From: Thiomicrospira sp. UBA5634
Lineage (GTDB): Bacteria > Pseudomonadota > Gammaproteobacteria > Thiomicrospirales > Thiomicrospiraceae
Length of the DNA: 8,064 nt
Reading direction: 5' to 3'
NCBI GenBank assembly: GCA_002421475.1
Contig: DIJW01000098.1
Coordinates: 8,051-16,114, forward strand
Below, one piece after another: positions 1-6,505 of this stretch. Made by a program: the position numbers and the translations under genes. The notes beneath the pieces are model-generated. The model searched no databases and was not told the DNA's origin. It was given only the letters and a program-made list of their open reading frames with translations. Every line of letters starts with the position of its first letter. The stretch's first letter is position 1.

Positions 1-46
1 GCACCCTTAGCAGGGGTGTGCCTTCAGCCAACTCGGCCACTTCACC
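1..46 (-). tRNA. tRNA-Ser (GCU anticodon), 5' half only
   Basis: This is the 5' half of a serine tRNA reading AGC/AGU codons, cut by the left window edge. Read on the minus strand from base 46, the 5' acceptor strand is GGTGAAG, followed by TG and a D-arm starting GCCGAG and ending AAGGC. The anticodon stem is CACCC/GGGTG and the loop is CTGCTAA, so the anticodon GCT lies at 11-9. The sequence closely resembles the E. coli GCU serine tRNA. The long variable arm, T arm and 3' acceptor strand lie outside the window, so the acceptor stem cannot be checked. In related genomes this tRNA also sits downstream of alaS. Confidence 0.93.
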
Positions 47-62
47 TCAATTCAAGCCGCGT

Positions 63-91
63 ATGTTACATAGATTTACGCTGCTTGTAAA
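63..91 (-). promoter_or_regulatory. Candidate sigma70 promoter for tRNA-Ser
   Basis: On the minus strand there is a -35 TTTACA (91-86, 5 of 6 to consensus), a spacer of exactly 17 bases and a -10 TAACAT (68-63, 4 of 6). The predicted start is near base 56, about 10 bases before the mature tRNA 5' end. The bases after the -10 (ACGCGGC) form a GC-rich discriminator of the kind found at stringently controlled stable-RNA promoters. The match is by eye and untested. Confidence 0.6.
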
Positions 92-94
92 GCC

Positions 95-130
95 TATGAG
101 TAACAAAAGCCGAAGATTTTGTTACTCATA
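95..130 (-). terminator. Long hairpin after lysC, terminator-like but without a good U-tract
   Basis: There is a perfect 14-bp inverted repeat, 95-108 pairing with 117-130, around an 8-base loop. On the minus strand the loop reads TCTTCGGC, so it contains a C(UUCG)G tetraloop, a very stable RNA cap. It starts 18 bases after the lysC stop. The following bases (GGCTTTACAAG) are not a proper U run, so this may be a 3'-end processing or stability hairpin rather than a strong intrinsic terminator. It abuts the -35 of the tRNA promoter. Confidence 0.55.
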
Positions 131-147
131 AAACTCGGTTACCGCTA

Positions 148-1365
148 TTACACTTTATCCAACTCAAACTTCTGATGTAAGCTCTTTACCGCAGCTTCAA
201 GTTGGCTTTCATTAATCACCACCGAAATCTTAATTTCAGTGGTCGCAATCATTTGAATGTTGATATTTTGATCCGCCAAGGTTTTAAACATACGGCTAGC
301 GATACCTACGTGTGAACGCATTCCAACCCCAACTAAAGACACTTTCGCAATCGTGTCGTCCGACACCACTTGACGCGCACCCAACTCTTTTGCCACTTGG
401 TTCAAAATGTCCAACGCTTGCGCGCGGTCATTACGATGCACAGTGAAAGTAAAGTCAGTAGTTCCGTCTTGTCCTTGGTTTTGGATAATCATGTCAATTT
501 CAATATTGGCATCTGATACCGGCCCAAGAATCGCATAAGCTACACCCGGCTTATCCGGCACGCCCAAAATTTGTAATTTAGCTTCATCACGGTTAAACGC
601 AATACCGGAAATTAACGGCTTTTCCATAGTCTCATCCTCAGAAGTAATCAGCGTACCGCCCCCTTCTTGCAGGGATGACAATACGCGTAACGGAACTTTA
701 TATTTACTTGCAAACTCGACCGAACGAATTTGCAATACTTTGGCACCTAAGCTGGCCATTTCAAGCATTTCATCAAACGTAATCGTGTCTAAGCGACGTG
801 CCTCAGGCACCATACGCGGATCAGTGGTATACACGCCGTCCACATCCGTATAAATTTGACACTCATCCGCTTTTAATGCTGCAGCCAACGCAACCGCCGT
901 GGTATCAGAACCGCCACGACCTAGCGTTGAAATATCACCATTGGCCGTCACACCTTGGAATCCGGCTACCACGACAACTTTGCCAACTTCTAATTGGTCA
1001 CGGATTTTTTGGGCATTGATACTGTCAATACGTGCCTTAGTGTGAACTTCATCGGTTTGAATTGGTACTTGCCAACCGGTATAAGAAATAGCATCGTAAC
1101 CATTTTGTTGCAGCGCCATACTCAACAATGCAATCGTCACCTGCTCACCGGTGGTTAATAACACGTCCATTTCTCGACGAGAAGGACGCTCCTGCATGAC
1201 TTTCGCCATCTCAATTAAGCGATTGGTTTCACCCGTCATTGCAGATAAAACCACGACTACCAGATGTCCTTCATCGACAAATTTAGCGACTTTTTTGGCC
1301 ACATTTTGGATTCTTTCCAACGAGCCTACGGAAGTACCACCGTATTTCTGGACAATCAATGCCAT
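148..1365 (-). CDS. lysC: Aspartate kinase (aspartokinase)
   Basis: The enzyme phosphorylates L-aspartate with ATP, the first step toward lysine, threonine, methionine and, through diaminopimelate, peptidoglycan. The protein has 405 residues, usual for the monofunctional class with no homoserine dehydrogenase fusion. The N-terminal amino-acid kinase domain shows KYGGTS (7-12), the nucleotide-binding TLGRGGSDTTA (147-157) and TDVDGVYTTDPR (173-184). Two ACT domains, at about 265-340 and 345-405, would bind feedback inhibitors; which amino acid inhibits cannot be read from the sequence. The start is ATG at 1365, with a weak AAGG about 11 bases upstream. It lies 83 bases after alaS with no convincing terminator between, so co-transcription is plausible. 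An internal start at codon 247 is described separately. Cytoplasmic. Confidence 0.97.
   Translation of the reverse strand: MALIVQKYGGTSVGSLERIQNVAKKVAKFVDEGHLVVVVLSAMTGETNRLIEMAKVMQERPSRREMDVLLTTGEQVTIALLSMALQQNGYDAISYTGWQVPIQTDEVHTKARIDSINAQKIRDQLEVGKVVVVAGFQGVTANGDISTLGRGGSDTTAVALAAALKADECQIYTDVDGVYTTDPRMVPEARRLDTITFDEMLEMASLGAKVLQIRSVEFASKYKVPLRVLSSLQEGGGTLITSEDETMEKPLISGIAFNRDEAKLQILGVPDKPGVAYAILGPVSDANIEIDMIIQNQGQDGTTDFTFTVHRNDRAQALDILNQVAKELGARQVVSDDTIAKVSLVGVGMRSHVGIASRMFKTLADQNINIQMIATTEIKISVVINESQLEAAVKSLHQKFELDKV
625..639 (-). promoter_or_regulatory. Internal ribosome binding site and in-frame ATG within lysC
   Basis: Inside lysC on the minus strand, GAGGA (639-635) is followed after exactly 7 bases by an in-frame ATG (627-625, codon 247). 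This lies in the linker between the kinase domain and the ACT domains. Initiation here would give a 159-residue protein with only the two ACT domains. That is the architecture of the beta subunit made by internal initiation in alpha2-beta2 aspartokinases such as those of Bacillus and Corynebacterium. This site is better than the SD at the main lysC start. The motif also encodes an acidic linker (EDET), so it could be chance. Confidence 0.5.
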
Positions 1366-1394
1366 GTCGTTTTCTGCCTTTTTTATCGTTAATC

Positions 1395-1419
1395 CGCTTA
1401 CAAAATGAACTTGTAAGCG
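1395..1419 (-). promoter_or_regulatory. Hairpin in the alaS-lysC spacer (lysC leader)
   Basis: A perfect 9-bp inverted repeat (CGCTTACAA at 1395-1403, TTGTAAGCG at 1411-1419) surrounds a 7-base loop. It sits 29 bases before the lysC ATG. On the minus strand the following bases are A-rich (GATTAACGATAAAAAAGG), the opposite of a U-tract, so it is not an intrinsic terminator. It could be a processing site, a leader structure or an operator. No lysine riboswitch would fit in the 83-base spacer. Confidence 0.4.
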
Positions 1420-1448
1420 ACCTATTTACTACACACTTAGTTCAATAC

Positions 1449-4037
1449 TTATTTAGATAATACCCAAGCTTCAACTGATGTTAAAGCTTGTGGCAAGCCT
1501 GCAGGGTCTTTACCGCCTGCTTGTGCCATATCCGGGCGTCCGCCGCCTTTACCGCCAACTTGCTGCGCCACATGATTGACCAACTCACCGGCTTTAAAAC
1601 GGTCAGTCGCCGATTTGCTCACGCCGGCAACCAAGCTAACCTTATCGCCTTCCACTGCGGCCAATAAAATAACTGCCGGATCAAGCTTATCTTTCAAACG
1701 ATCCATCGTGTCACGTAGCAAGTTACCGTCACCTTGCATTTGCGCCACTAACAAGTTCACACCGTTGACCGACTTCACTTGTTGCAGGATTTCTTCACCT
1801 TGTGACGCGGCTAACTTGGCCTGGAACTGCTGTAATTGTTTTTCCAGCTCACGGTTGGCGCTCACCAACTGGCCGACTTTATCGACCACATCCGCTTTAT
1901 CGGCTTTGGTGACATTGGCAACTTGGTTAATCACCTCTTCTAAGGCATAAATCGTCTGCCAAGCACCTTCACCGGTAATCGCCTCAATACGACGCACACC
2001 TGACGCTACCCCACCTTCCGATAAAATACGGAATGGGCCGATATTACCGGTTGACGATACGTGTGTGCCGCCGCACAGTTCAATTGAGAATTCACCCATG
2101 TCAACCACTCGCACCACATCGCCGTATTTCTCACCGAATAATGCCATCGCGCCCATCTTTTTGGCCGCTTCAATATCCATCTGCTGCGTACCAACCGGAT
2201 GGTTTTGCATAATGTTATGGTTCACTAAACGTTCAATTTCACCTAACTGAGTGCTTGAAATCGGTTCAAAATGCGCAAAGTCAAAACGCAAACGCTCTGC
2301 CGAAACTAATGAACCTTTCTGCGCGACATGAGTACCCAAAATTTGACGTAATGCGGCATGCAACAAATGGGTGGCTGAATGGTTACGCTCAGAGGCACGA
2401 CGTGCATTTACATCAATGCGAGCTTCTACAGCCTGGCCAACTTCTAAAGTACCGGCCGTCACCTGTCCAAAGTGTAAAAACAAACTACCTTGTTTTTGTA
2501 CATCACTGACATGGAAGCTGTGCATACCTTCAGTGAGTGAACCGCTGTCACCCACCTGACCACCGGATTCGGCATAAAACGGAGTTTTATCCAATACCAC
2601 CAGGCCTGCATCTCCTTCACGTAGCTTTTGAACCGCTTGACCTTCGTTAAACAACGCCAATACTTTGACAATCGCATGATCTTGGTCATAACCAATAAAG
2701 TCGGTTTTACCGTCAAAATTTATTCGTGTTTGACCTTGCGCCGAAAAACTGCTTGCGGCACGCGCACGTTCACGCTGCGCATCCATTGCCGATTCAAAGC
2801 CGGCTTCATCAATAGTTAAACCGCGTTCGCGCGCAATATCGGCAGTTAAATCCAACGGAAAACCGTAAGTGTCGTAAAGCTTAAATACGGTATCACCCGG
2901 AATTTGTTTGCCGGATAACTCAGCAATAGTGTCTTCCAGAATACGCATGCCATTTTCCAAGGTTTCGGCAAAACGCTCTTCTTCCAGTTTTAAAGCACGC
3001 TCCACATTCGCTTGTTGTGCTTTAAGTTCCGGATATGCAGCACCCATTTCAGCCACTAACGGCGCTACCAATTTATGGAAAAACGCTTGTTTTTGGCCAA
3101 GTTTATAACCGTGACGAATAGCCCGACGAATAATGCGACGCAGTACATAACCACGGCCTTCGTTTGATGGCAGCACGCCATCCACAATCGTGAACGCGCA
3201 GGAGCGAATATGATCTGCAATCACGCGCAATGAACTATTGGTTAAATCATTATGACCGGTGGTGTCTGCTGCCGCTTTTACCAAGGTTTTGAACAGGTCG
3301 ATGTCATAGTTGTTATGCACGCCTTGCAATACCGCGGCTAAACGCTCCAAGCCCATTCCGGTGTCAACTGAAGGCTTCGGCAATGGCGTTAAGGTGCCGT
3401 CTGCCGAACGATCAAACTGCATAAACACCAAGTTCCAGATTTCGATATAACGATCACCGTCTTCTTCCGGTGAGCCGGGAGGCCCGCCCGCTATGCTTGG
3501 GCCGTGATCATAGAAAATCTCGGTACATGGGCCGCAAGGGCCGGTATCACCCATTGACCAGAAGTTGTCTTTGGCACCACAACGCGAAAAACGTTGTTCA
3601 CTCACACCCATCTCTTTTAACCAGATGTCGGCAGCTTCATCATCTTCGTTAAAGACAGTGACCCACAGTTTTTCTTCCGGCAAACCAAGGCGCTTGGTTA
3701 AAAACTCCCATGCAAACGCAATCGCTTCACGTTTGAAATAATCGCCGAAACTAAAGTTGCCAAGCATTTCAAAAAACGTATGGTGGCGGGCGGTATAACC
3801 AACGTTTTCCAAATCATTGTGTTTGCCGCCGGCACGAATACAACGCTGTACACTCACCGCGCGGTTGTAGTCACGACTTTCTAAACCAAGAAAGGTATCT
3901 TTAAACTGCACCATACCGGCATTGGTAAACAACAGAGTCGGATCTTCCGCAGGAATAACCGGACTGGAATGCACCGGCGTATGGCCTTTTTCCGCAAAAA
4001 ATTCAACAAACGCTTTTCTTAGTTCTGCACTGGTCAT
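1449..4037 (-). CDS. alaS: Alanyl-tRNA synthetase
   Basis: The enzyme charges tRNA-Ala with alanine and hydrolyses Ser- or Gly-tRNA-Ala made in error. The 862 residues are close to the E. coli length of about 876. The class II aminoacylation core shows motif 2 around [20 protein letters not shown] (82-101), [10 protein letters not shown] (164-173) and motif 3 DTGMGLERL (225-233). The editing domain has HSATH (553-557) and CGGTH (655-659), giving the expected His/His/Cys/His metal site. A C-Ala domain follows a coiled-coil-like stretch (about 705-740), with a Gly-rich motif near 828-842. The start ATG at 4037 gives the expected [11 protein letters not shown]-terminus, but the upstream region is A/T-rich and has no good Shine-Dalgarno. 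It lies 82 bases after recX and 83 before lysC. Intact, with no odd residues seen. Cytoplasmic. Confidence 0.99.
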   Translation of the reverse strand: MTSAELRKAFVEFFAEKGHTPVHSSPVIPAEDPTLLFTNAGMVQFKDTFLGLESRDYNRAVSVQRCIRAGGKHNDLENVGYTARHHTFFEMLGNFSFGDYFKREAIAFAWEFLTKRLGLPEEKLWVTVFNEDDEAADIWLKEMGVSEQRFSRCGAKDNFWSMGDTGPCGPCTEIFYDHGPSIAGGPPGSPEEDGDRYIEIWNLVFMQFDRSADGTLTPLPKPSVDTGMGLERLAAVLQGVHNNYDIDLFKTLVKAAADTTGHNDLTNSSLRVIADHIRSCAFTIVDGVLPSNEGRGYVLRRIIRRAIRHGYKLGQKQAFFHKLVAPLVAEMGAAYPELKAQQANVERALKLEEERFAETLENGMRILEDTIAELSGKQIPGDTVFKLYDTYGFPLDLTADIARERGLTIDEAGFESAMDAQRERARAASSFSAQGQTRINFDGKTDFIGYDQDHAIVKVLALFNEGQAVQKLREGDAGLVVLDKTPFYAESGGQVGDSGSLTEGMHSFHVSDVQKQGSLFLHFGQVTAGTLEVGQAVEARIDVNARRASERNHSATHLLHAALRQILGTHVAQKGSLVSAERLRFDFAHFEPISSTQLGEIERLVNHNIMQNHPVGTQQMDIEAAKKMGAMALFGEKYGDVVRVVDMGEFSIELCGGTHVSSTGNIGPFRILSEGGVASGVRRIEAITGEGAWQTIYALEEVINQVANVTKADKADVVDKVGQLVSANRELEKQLQQFQAKLAASQGEEILQQVKSVNGVNLLVAQMQGDGNLLRDTMDRLKDKLDPAVILLAAVEGDKVSLVAGVSKSATDRFKAGELVNHVAQQVGGKGGGRPDMAQAGGKDPAGLPQALTSVEAWVLSK

Positions 4038-4068
4038 AAAAACAAACCCAAAAATTTAAAAACCTTTT

Positions 4069-4100
4069 AAATGATAAAGTGCCCGCAACATTGCAAGCAC
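4069..4100 (-). terminator. Candidate weak intrinsic terminator after recX
   Basis: On the minus strand, GTGCTTGC (4100-4093) pairs with GCGGGCAC (4086-4079) around the loop AATGTT. This gives 8 pairs, two of them G-U, followed by TTTATCATTT (4078-4069). It starts 19 bases after the recX stop. The stem is modest and the U-tract interrupted, so partial readthrough into alaS is likely. I see no clear separate alaS promoter in the remaining 31 bases. Confidence 0.45.
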
Positions 4101-4119
4101 CCAACCTGAATTTCATCGC

Positions 4120-4587
4120 TTATTTAAACGCTTTATAACATTGCGCGGCATTAAAGCCGCGACTTTGTAAAAACCTTAATCTGCGCGCATGTTCTTTTCG
4201 ATCAACGGGCTGGCGAATATCGCCATATTTTTTCGTTAATACCGACCGAGCAATCTCTAGCCAATCCGCCTCATCCAACGCCAACGCAGCATCCACCTGT
4301 GCAGTATCGTCGGTGGCCTGCAATAAAGCTTGGCGAATTTTTAATGCGCCCTGACCTTTTTCCAGCGCCATACGCACATACGACTCAATATAACGTGCGT
4401 CGTTTTGCCAGCTTTGTTGGCGGCAATAATCAATTACTTCATCCACCAGGCCTGGTGTTTCAGCAAGCTCGGGGATTTTTTGCAGTAATTTTATTTTTAA
4501 TTCTTTTGCACCATGCTCTCGCATCGCAAGTAGATACTGCGCTCGATTCAGCGCAGTTTTAAACAGCGTATTAGTCTGCAACTTCAT
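4120..4587 (-). CDS. recX: Regulatory protein RecX
   Basis: RecX binds RecA filaments and modulates, usually restrains, RecA recombinase and co-protease activity. I chose the ATG at 4587, giving 155 residues starting [20 protein letters not shown], near the 166 of E. coli RecX. Family features are the N-terminal helix ending in [12 protein letters not shown] (about 23-34) and the C-terminal [20 protein letters not shown]. The all-helical three-repeat layout is typical. A GTG at 4611 would add 8 residues (MLRLSLIW) but overlap recA by 41 bases and has no family support. With the ATG start the overlap with recA is 17 bases and no strong Shine-Dalgarno is seen, so translation is probably coupled to recA. 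Cytoplasmic, nucleoid-associated. Confidence 0.93.
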   Translation of the reverse strand: MKLQTNTLFKTALNRAQYLLAMREHGAKELKIKLLQKIPELAETPGLVDEVIDYCRQQSWQNDARYIESYVRMALEKGQGALKIRQALLQATDDTAQVDAALALDEADWLEIARSVLTKKYGDIRQPVDRKEHARRLRFLQSRGFNAAQCYKAFK

Positions 4588-5611
4588 CCAAATCAAACTC
4601 AGCCGCAGCACGTGATGATTTTTTCGGAATCAGGCGTAACTTCAATTCAGCTTGCAAGGTTTTTGAAATTTCAGGATTATCTTTCAAGAACTGACGCGCA
4701 TTATCCTTGCCTTGACCGATTTTTTCGCCATTATAGCTATACCATGCACCGGCTTTATCAATCAGTTTCTCTTGCACGCCCAGGTCAATAATTTCGCCTT
4801 CACGCGAAATACCCTCACCATACAAAATATCAAATTCAACCTGTTTAAACGGAGGCGCGACTTTGTTTTTTACCACTTTAACGCGAGTTTCGTTACCAAG
4901 GATTTCTTCGCCTTTTTTAATCGAGCCGATACGACGAATATCTAAACGCACCGAAGCATAAAACTTCAACGCATTACCACCGGTAGTCGTTTCAGGGCTG
5001 CGGAACATCACGCCAATTTTCATACGAATCTGGTTAATAAAAATTACCAACGTATTGGTACGTTTGATATTGGCCGTTAGTTTACGCAAGGCTTGTGACA
5101 TCAAACGCGCTTGCAGGCCCATGTGTGAGTCGCCCATATCGCCTTCAATTTCCGCTTTAGGTGTTAAAGCGGCAACCGAGTCAACCACCACCACATCTAC
5201 ACCGCCGGAACGCACCAGCATATCGGCAATCTCCAAGGCCTGCTCGCCGGTATCCGGCTGGGAAACCAAAAGATTATCAACATCTACGCCGAGTTTTTCC
5301 GCGTATTGTGGATCAAGTGCGTGTTCCGCATCAATAAACGCCGCGACACCACCGAGCTTTTGCGCTTCGGCAATCACGTGCAACGTTAGGGTTGTTTTAC
5401 CTGATGACTCCGGGCCATAAATTTCGACCACACGACCTTTTGGCAAGCCGCCAATACCAAGCGCAATATCCAGGCCTAACGAGCCGGTAGAAATCGCCTC
5501 AATGTCACGCGAGGCGGTTGAGTCGCCCATGCGCATTATCGAACCCTTACCAAATTGTTTTTCAATCTGGCCAAGTGCGGCGGATAGCGCTTTTTGCTTA
5601 TTTTCGTCCAT
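4571..5611 (-). CDS. recA: Recombinase RecA
   Basis: RecA forms ATP-dependent filaments on single-stranded DNA, drives strand exchange in recombinational repair and activates LexA self-cleavage. It has 346 residues, against 353 in E. coli. Visible features are the N-terminal polymerisation helix ([15 protein letters not shown], 7-21), Walker A GPESSGKT (66-73), the catalytic Glu96 in FIDAEHALD, Walker B ending at Asp144 (VVVVDS), loop L1 near 156-163 (EGDMGDSH) and loop L2 near 195-212 (from [18 protein letters not shown]). The C-terminal tail after 330 is short and mildly acidic. No intein or frameshift is present. The start ATG at 5611 has AAGGA 8 bases upstream, the best SD near a housekeeping start here. 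recX overlaps its 3' end. No canonical SOS box is seen upstream. Confidence 0.99.
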   Translation of the reverse strand: MDENKQKALSAALGQIEKQFGKGSIMRMGDSTASRDIEAISTGSLGLDIALGIGGLPKGRVVEIYGPESSGKTTLTLHVIAEAQKLGGVAAFIDAEHALDPQYAEKLGVDVDNLLVSQPDTGEQALEIADMLVRSGGVDVVVVDSVAALTPKAEIEGDMGDSHMGLQARLMSQALRKLTANIKRTNTLVIFINQIRMKIGVMFRSPETTTGGNALKFYASVRLDIRRIGSIKKGEEILGNETRVKVVKNKVAPPFKQVEFDILYGEGISREGEIIDLGVQEKLIDKAGAWYSYNGEKIGQGKDNARQFLKDNPEISKTLQAELKLRLIPKKSSRAAAEFDLDEVAD

Positions 5612-5700
5612 TGAGGTTTTCCTTTTAGTCAGTGATCTTTTGCAAGCCTAACCTGCACCAGGCCTGGTTGTTGCGACCTTTGTTTCCATTTGGATTTCAA

Positions 5701-5748
5701 GTAAAACACAACAAAAAACCTTTGTTTGACAAGTTCAAACAAAGGTTT
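5701..5748 (-). terminator. Intrinsic terminator or leader hairpin between pncC and recA
   Basis: A perfect 14-bp inverted repeat, 5716-5729 with 5735-5748, surrounds a 5-base loop. On the minus strand the stem ends GGTTT and runs straight into TTTGTTGTGTTTT (5715-5703), a U-rich tail. This suits termination of the pncC transcript, whose stop is 87 bases upstream. The stem is AT-rich (TTTGTTTGA type). It lies 104 bases before the recA start and downstream of the best candidate recA promoter, so it could instead sit in the recA leader and act as an attenuator. Confidence 0.65.
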
Positions 5749-5758
5749 CTATCTGCAC

Positions 5759-5801
5759 ATTGTGAACAAAAAATTATCCCACAATTCAAGGCGTTTGAGT
5801 A
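5759..5801 (-). promoter_or_regulatory. Candidate recA promoter with symmetric flanking half-sites
   Basis: On the minus strand there is an extended -10 TGGGATAAT (hexamer GATAAT, 5778-5773) and, 17 bases upstream, a weak -35 TACTCA (5801-5796, 3 of 6). The -10 is framed by an inverted repeat, ATTGTG (5759-5764) and CACAAT (5780-5785), spaced 21 bases start to start, about two helical turns. This could be an operator, but a 6-bp inverted repeat with a loose spacing is expected about once by chance in a gap of this size. Its start site would lie upstream of the 5716-5748 hairpin. No CTGT or ACAG SOS half-site exists between 5612 and 5835. Confidence 0.35.
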
Positions 5802-5835
5802 GCGAATTTTCGCCAGATCAAGTTAATCCAGCACA

Positions 5836-6321
5836 CTAATCACGTAAGATTTTTAAAATTCCTTCTAATGCAACCTGGGTAGTTTGCTGACGTACTGAGT
5901 CACGATCACCGGAGAAGTGTTTTAACTCAGTCATAATCACATCATGCCCTTGTCGTGCCCAGGCCAACCAAACAGTGCCGACCGGCTTGTCCGGTGAACC
6001 GCCCCCAGGCCCCGCAATGCCACTACAAGCGACACTTACTTGCGCGTGAGATTGTTGTAAAGCACCCAGTGCCATTTCAGTCACACAATCTTTGCTGACC
6101 GAACCACTGCGTTGAATTGTTGTTTCCTTAACGCCCAACATTTCTCGTTTTGATTCATAACTGTAAGTTATATATGCCCGATCAAACCAAGCGGAACTCC
6201 CTGCTATCGAAGTTAAAGCCTCTGCAATCATCCCACCTGTACAGGATTCTGCTGTAACAACCATCATCTTTTGGCTTTTGAGTGTTTCACCTACCAAAGC
6301 AACAAGTGCATTTGTGTCCAT
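5836..6321 (-). CDS. pncC: Nicotinamide-nucleotide amidohydrolase PncC (CinA C-terminal domain family)
   Basis: The enzyme deamidates nicotinamide mononucleotide to nicotinate mononucleotide, recycling the NMN released by NAD-dependent DNA ligase and other reactions back to NAD. The 161 residues are the stand-alone CinA C-terminal domain (E. coli YgaD/PncC is about 165), without the N-terminal MoCF-like part of full CinA. The family signature TAESCTGG (23-30) gives the likely nucleophile Ser26. TYSYESK (52-58) gives the partner Lys58, at the spacing expected for the Ser/Lys amidohydrolases. SGIAGPGGGSPDKPVGTVW (about 99-117) is the conserved glycine-rich segment. The ATG at 6321 is the only possible upstream start, because a TGA lies in frame two codons before it. 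Adjacency to recA is widely conserved. Older annotations call it competence-damage protein. Cytoplasmic. Confidence 0.95.
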   Translation of the reverse strand: MDTNALVALVGETLKSQKMMVVTAESCTGGMIAEALTSIAGSSAWFDRAYITYSYESKREMLGVKETTIQRSGSVSKDCVTEMALGALQQSHAQVSVACSGIAGPGGGSPDKPVGTVWLAWARQGHDVIMTELKHFSGDRDSVRQQTTQVALEGILKILRD

Positions 6322-6333
6322 TCCTCAATCCTC
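6322..6333 (-). promoter_or_regulatory. Tandem Shine-Dalgarno before pncC
   Basis: On the minus strand the bases before the pncC ATG read GAGGATTGAGGA, two copies of GAGGA. The distal copy (6333-6329) is 7 bases from the ATG, ideal spacing. The proximal copy (6326-6322) touches the ATG and is too close to serve. The distal copy decides the start. Confidence 0.6.
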
Positions 6334-6379
6334 ACGGTATTTAATCCAAATTCAACATCGCTTTAGTGTACCGCATTTT

Positions 6380-6409
6380 TTTATAAACCACTTAGACATG
6401 GCCTCACAA
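6380..6409 (-). promoter_or_regulatory. Candidate sigma70 promoter for pncC
   Basis: On the minus strand there is a -35 TTGTGA (6409-6404, 4 of 6), an 18-base spacer and a -10 TATAAA (6385-6380, 5 of 6). The start would be near base 6373, giving a leader of about 50 bases. A promoter is expected here because the upstream gene ends in a strong terminator. The region is AT-rich, so chance matches are easy. Confidence 0.42.
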
Positions 6410-6443
6410 TTAGCCGATTTAAAGAGAGCCAGACACTATAAAT

Positions 6444-6477
6444 AAAAAAACGCGAGCCTTGTTAAACAAGACCCGCG
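6444..6477 (-). terminator. Strong intrinsic terminator after the type I secreted protein gene
   Basis: On the minus strand, CGCGGGTCTTGT (6477-6466) pairs over 12 bases with ACAAGGCTCGCG (6462-6451), with two G-U pairs and a 3-base loop TTA. It is followed at once by seven T residues (6450-6444). It starts 28 bases after the stop codon at 6506. This is the clearest terminator in the window and insulates pncC-recA from the secreted-protein gene. Confidence 0.88.
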
Positions 6478-6505
6478 CTCTAGTTTCATTAACATTTTGT
6501 TCGTC

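Noticed and set aside
798..1019. Plus-strand open frame of 73 codons and similar plus-strand frames across lysC, alaS and recA
   Set aside because: They lie antisense to strongly conserved genes, have no recognisable protein features and are explained as shadows of the real frames.
1366..1448. Lysine riboswitch before lysC
   Set aside because: The 83-base spacer is far too short for an L box and lacks its conserved elements.
2006..2716. Minus-strand alternative frames inside alaS (62 and 85 codons)
   Set aside because: They overlap the intact alaS frame, including its metal-binding editing residues, and show no domain of their own.
5656..5668. Palindrome ACCAGGCCTGGT in the recA leader, repeated as a 13-base match in recX at 4444-4456
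   Set aside because: A repeated 13-mer is expected about once or twice by chance in 8 kb on two strands. One copy is coding and no third full copy was found.
5726..5754. Plus-strand promoter TTGACA, 17 bases, CTATCT, antisense to pncC
   Set aside because: The -35 is perfect but is part of the hairpin arm, the -10 is poor and there is no plus-strand gene to serve.
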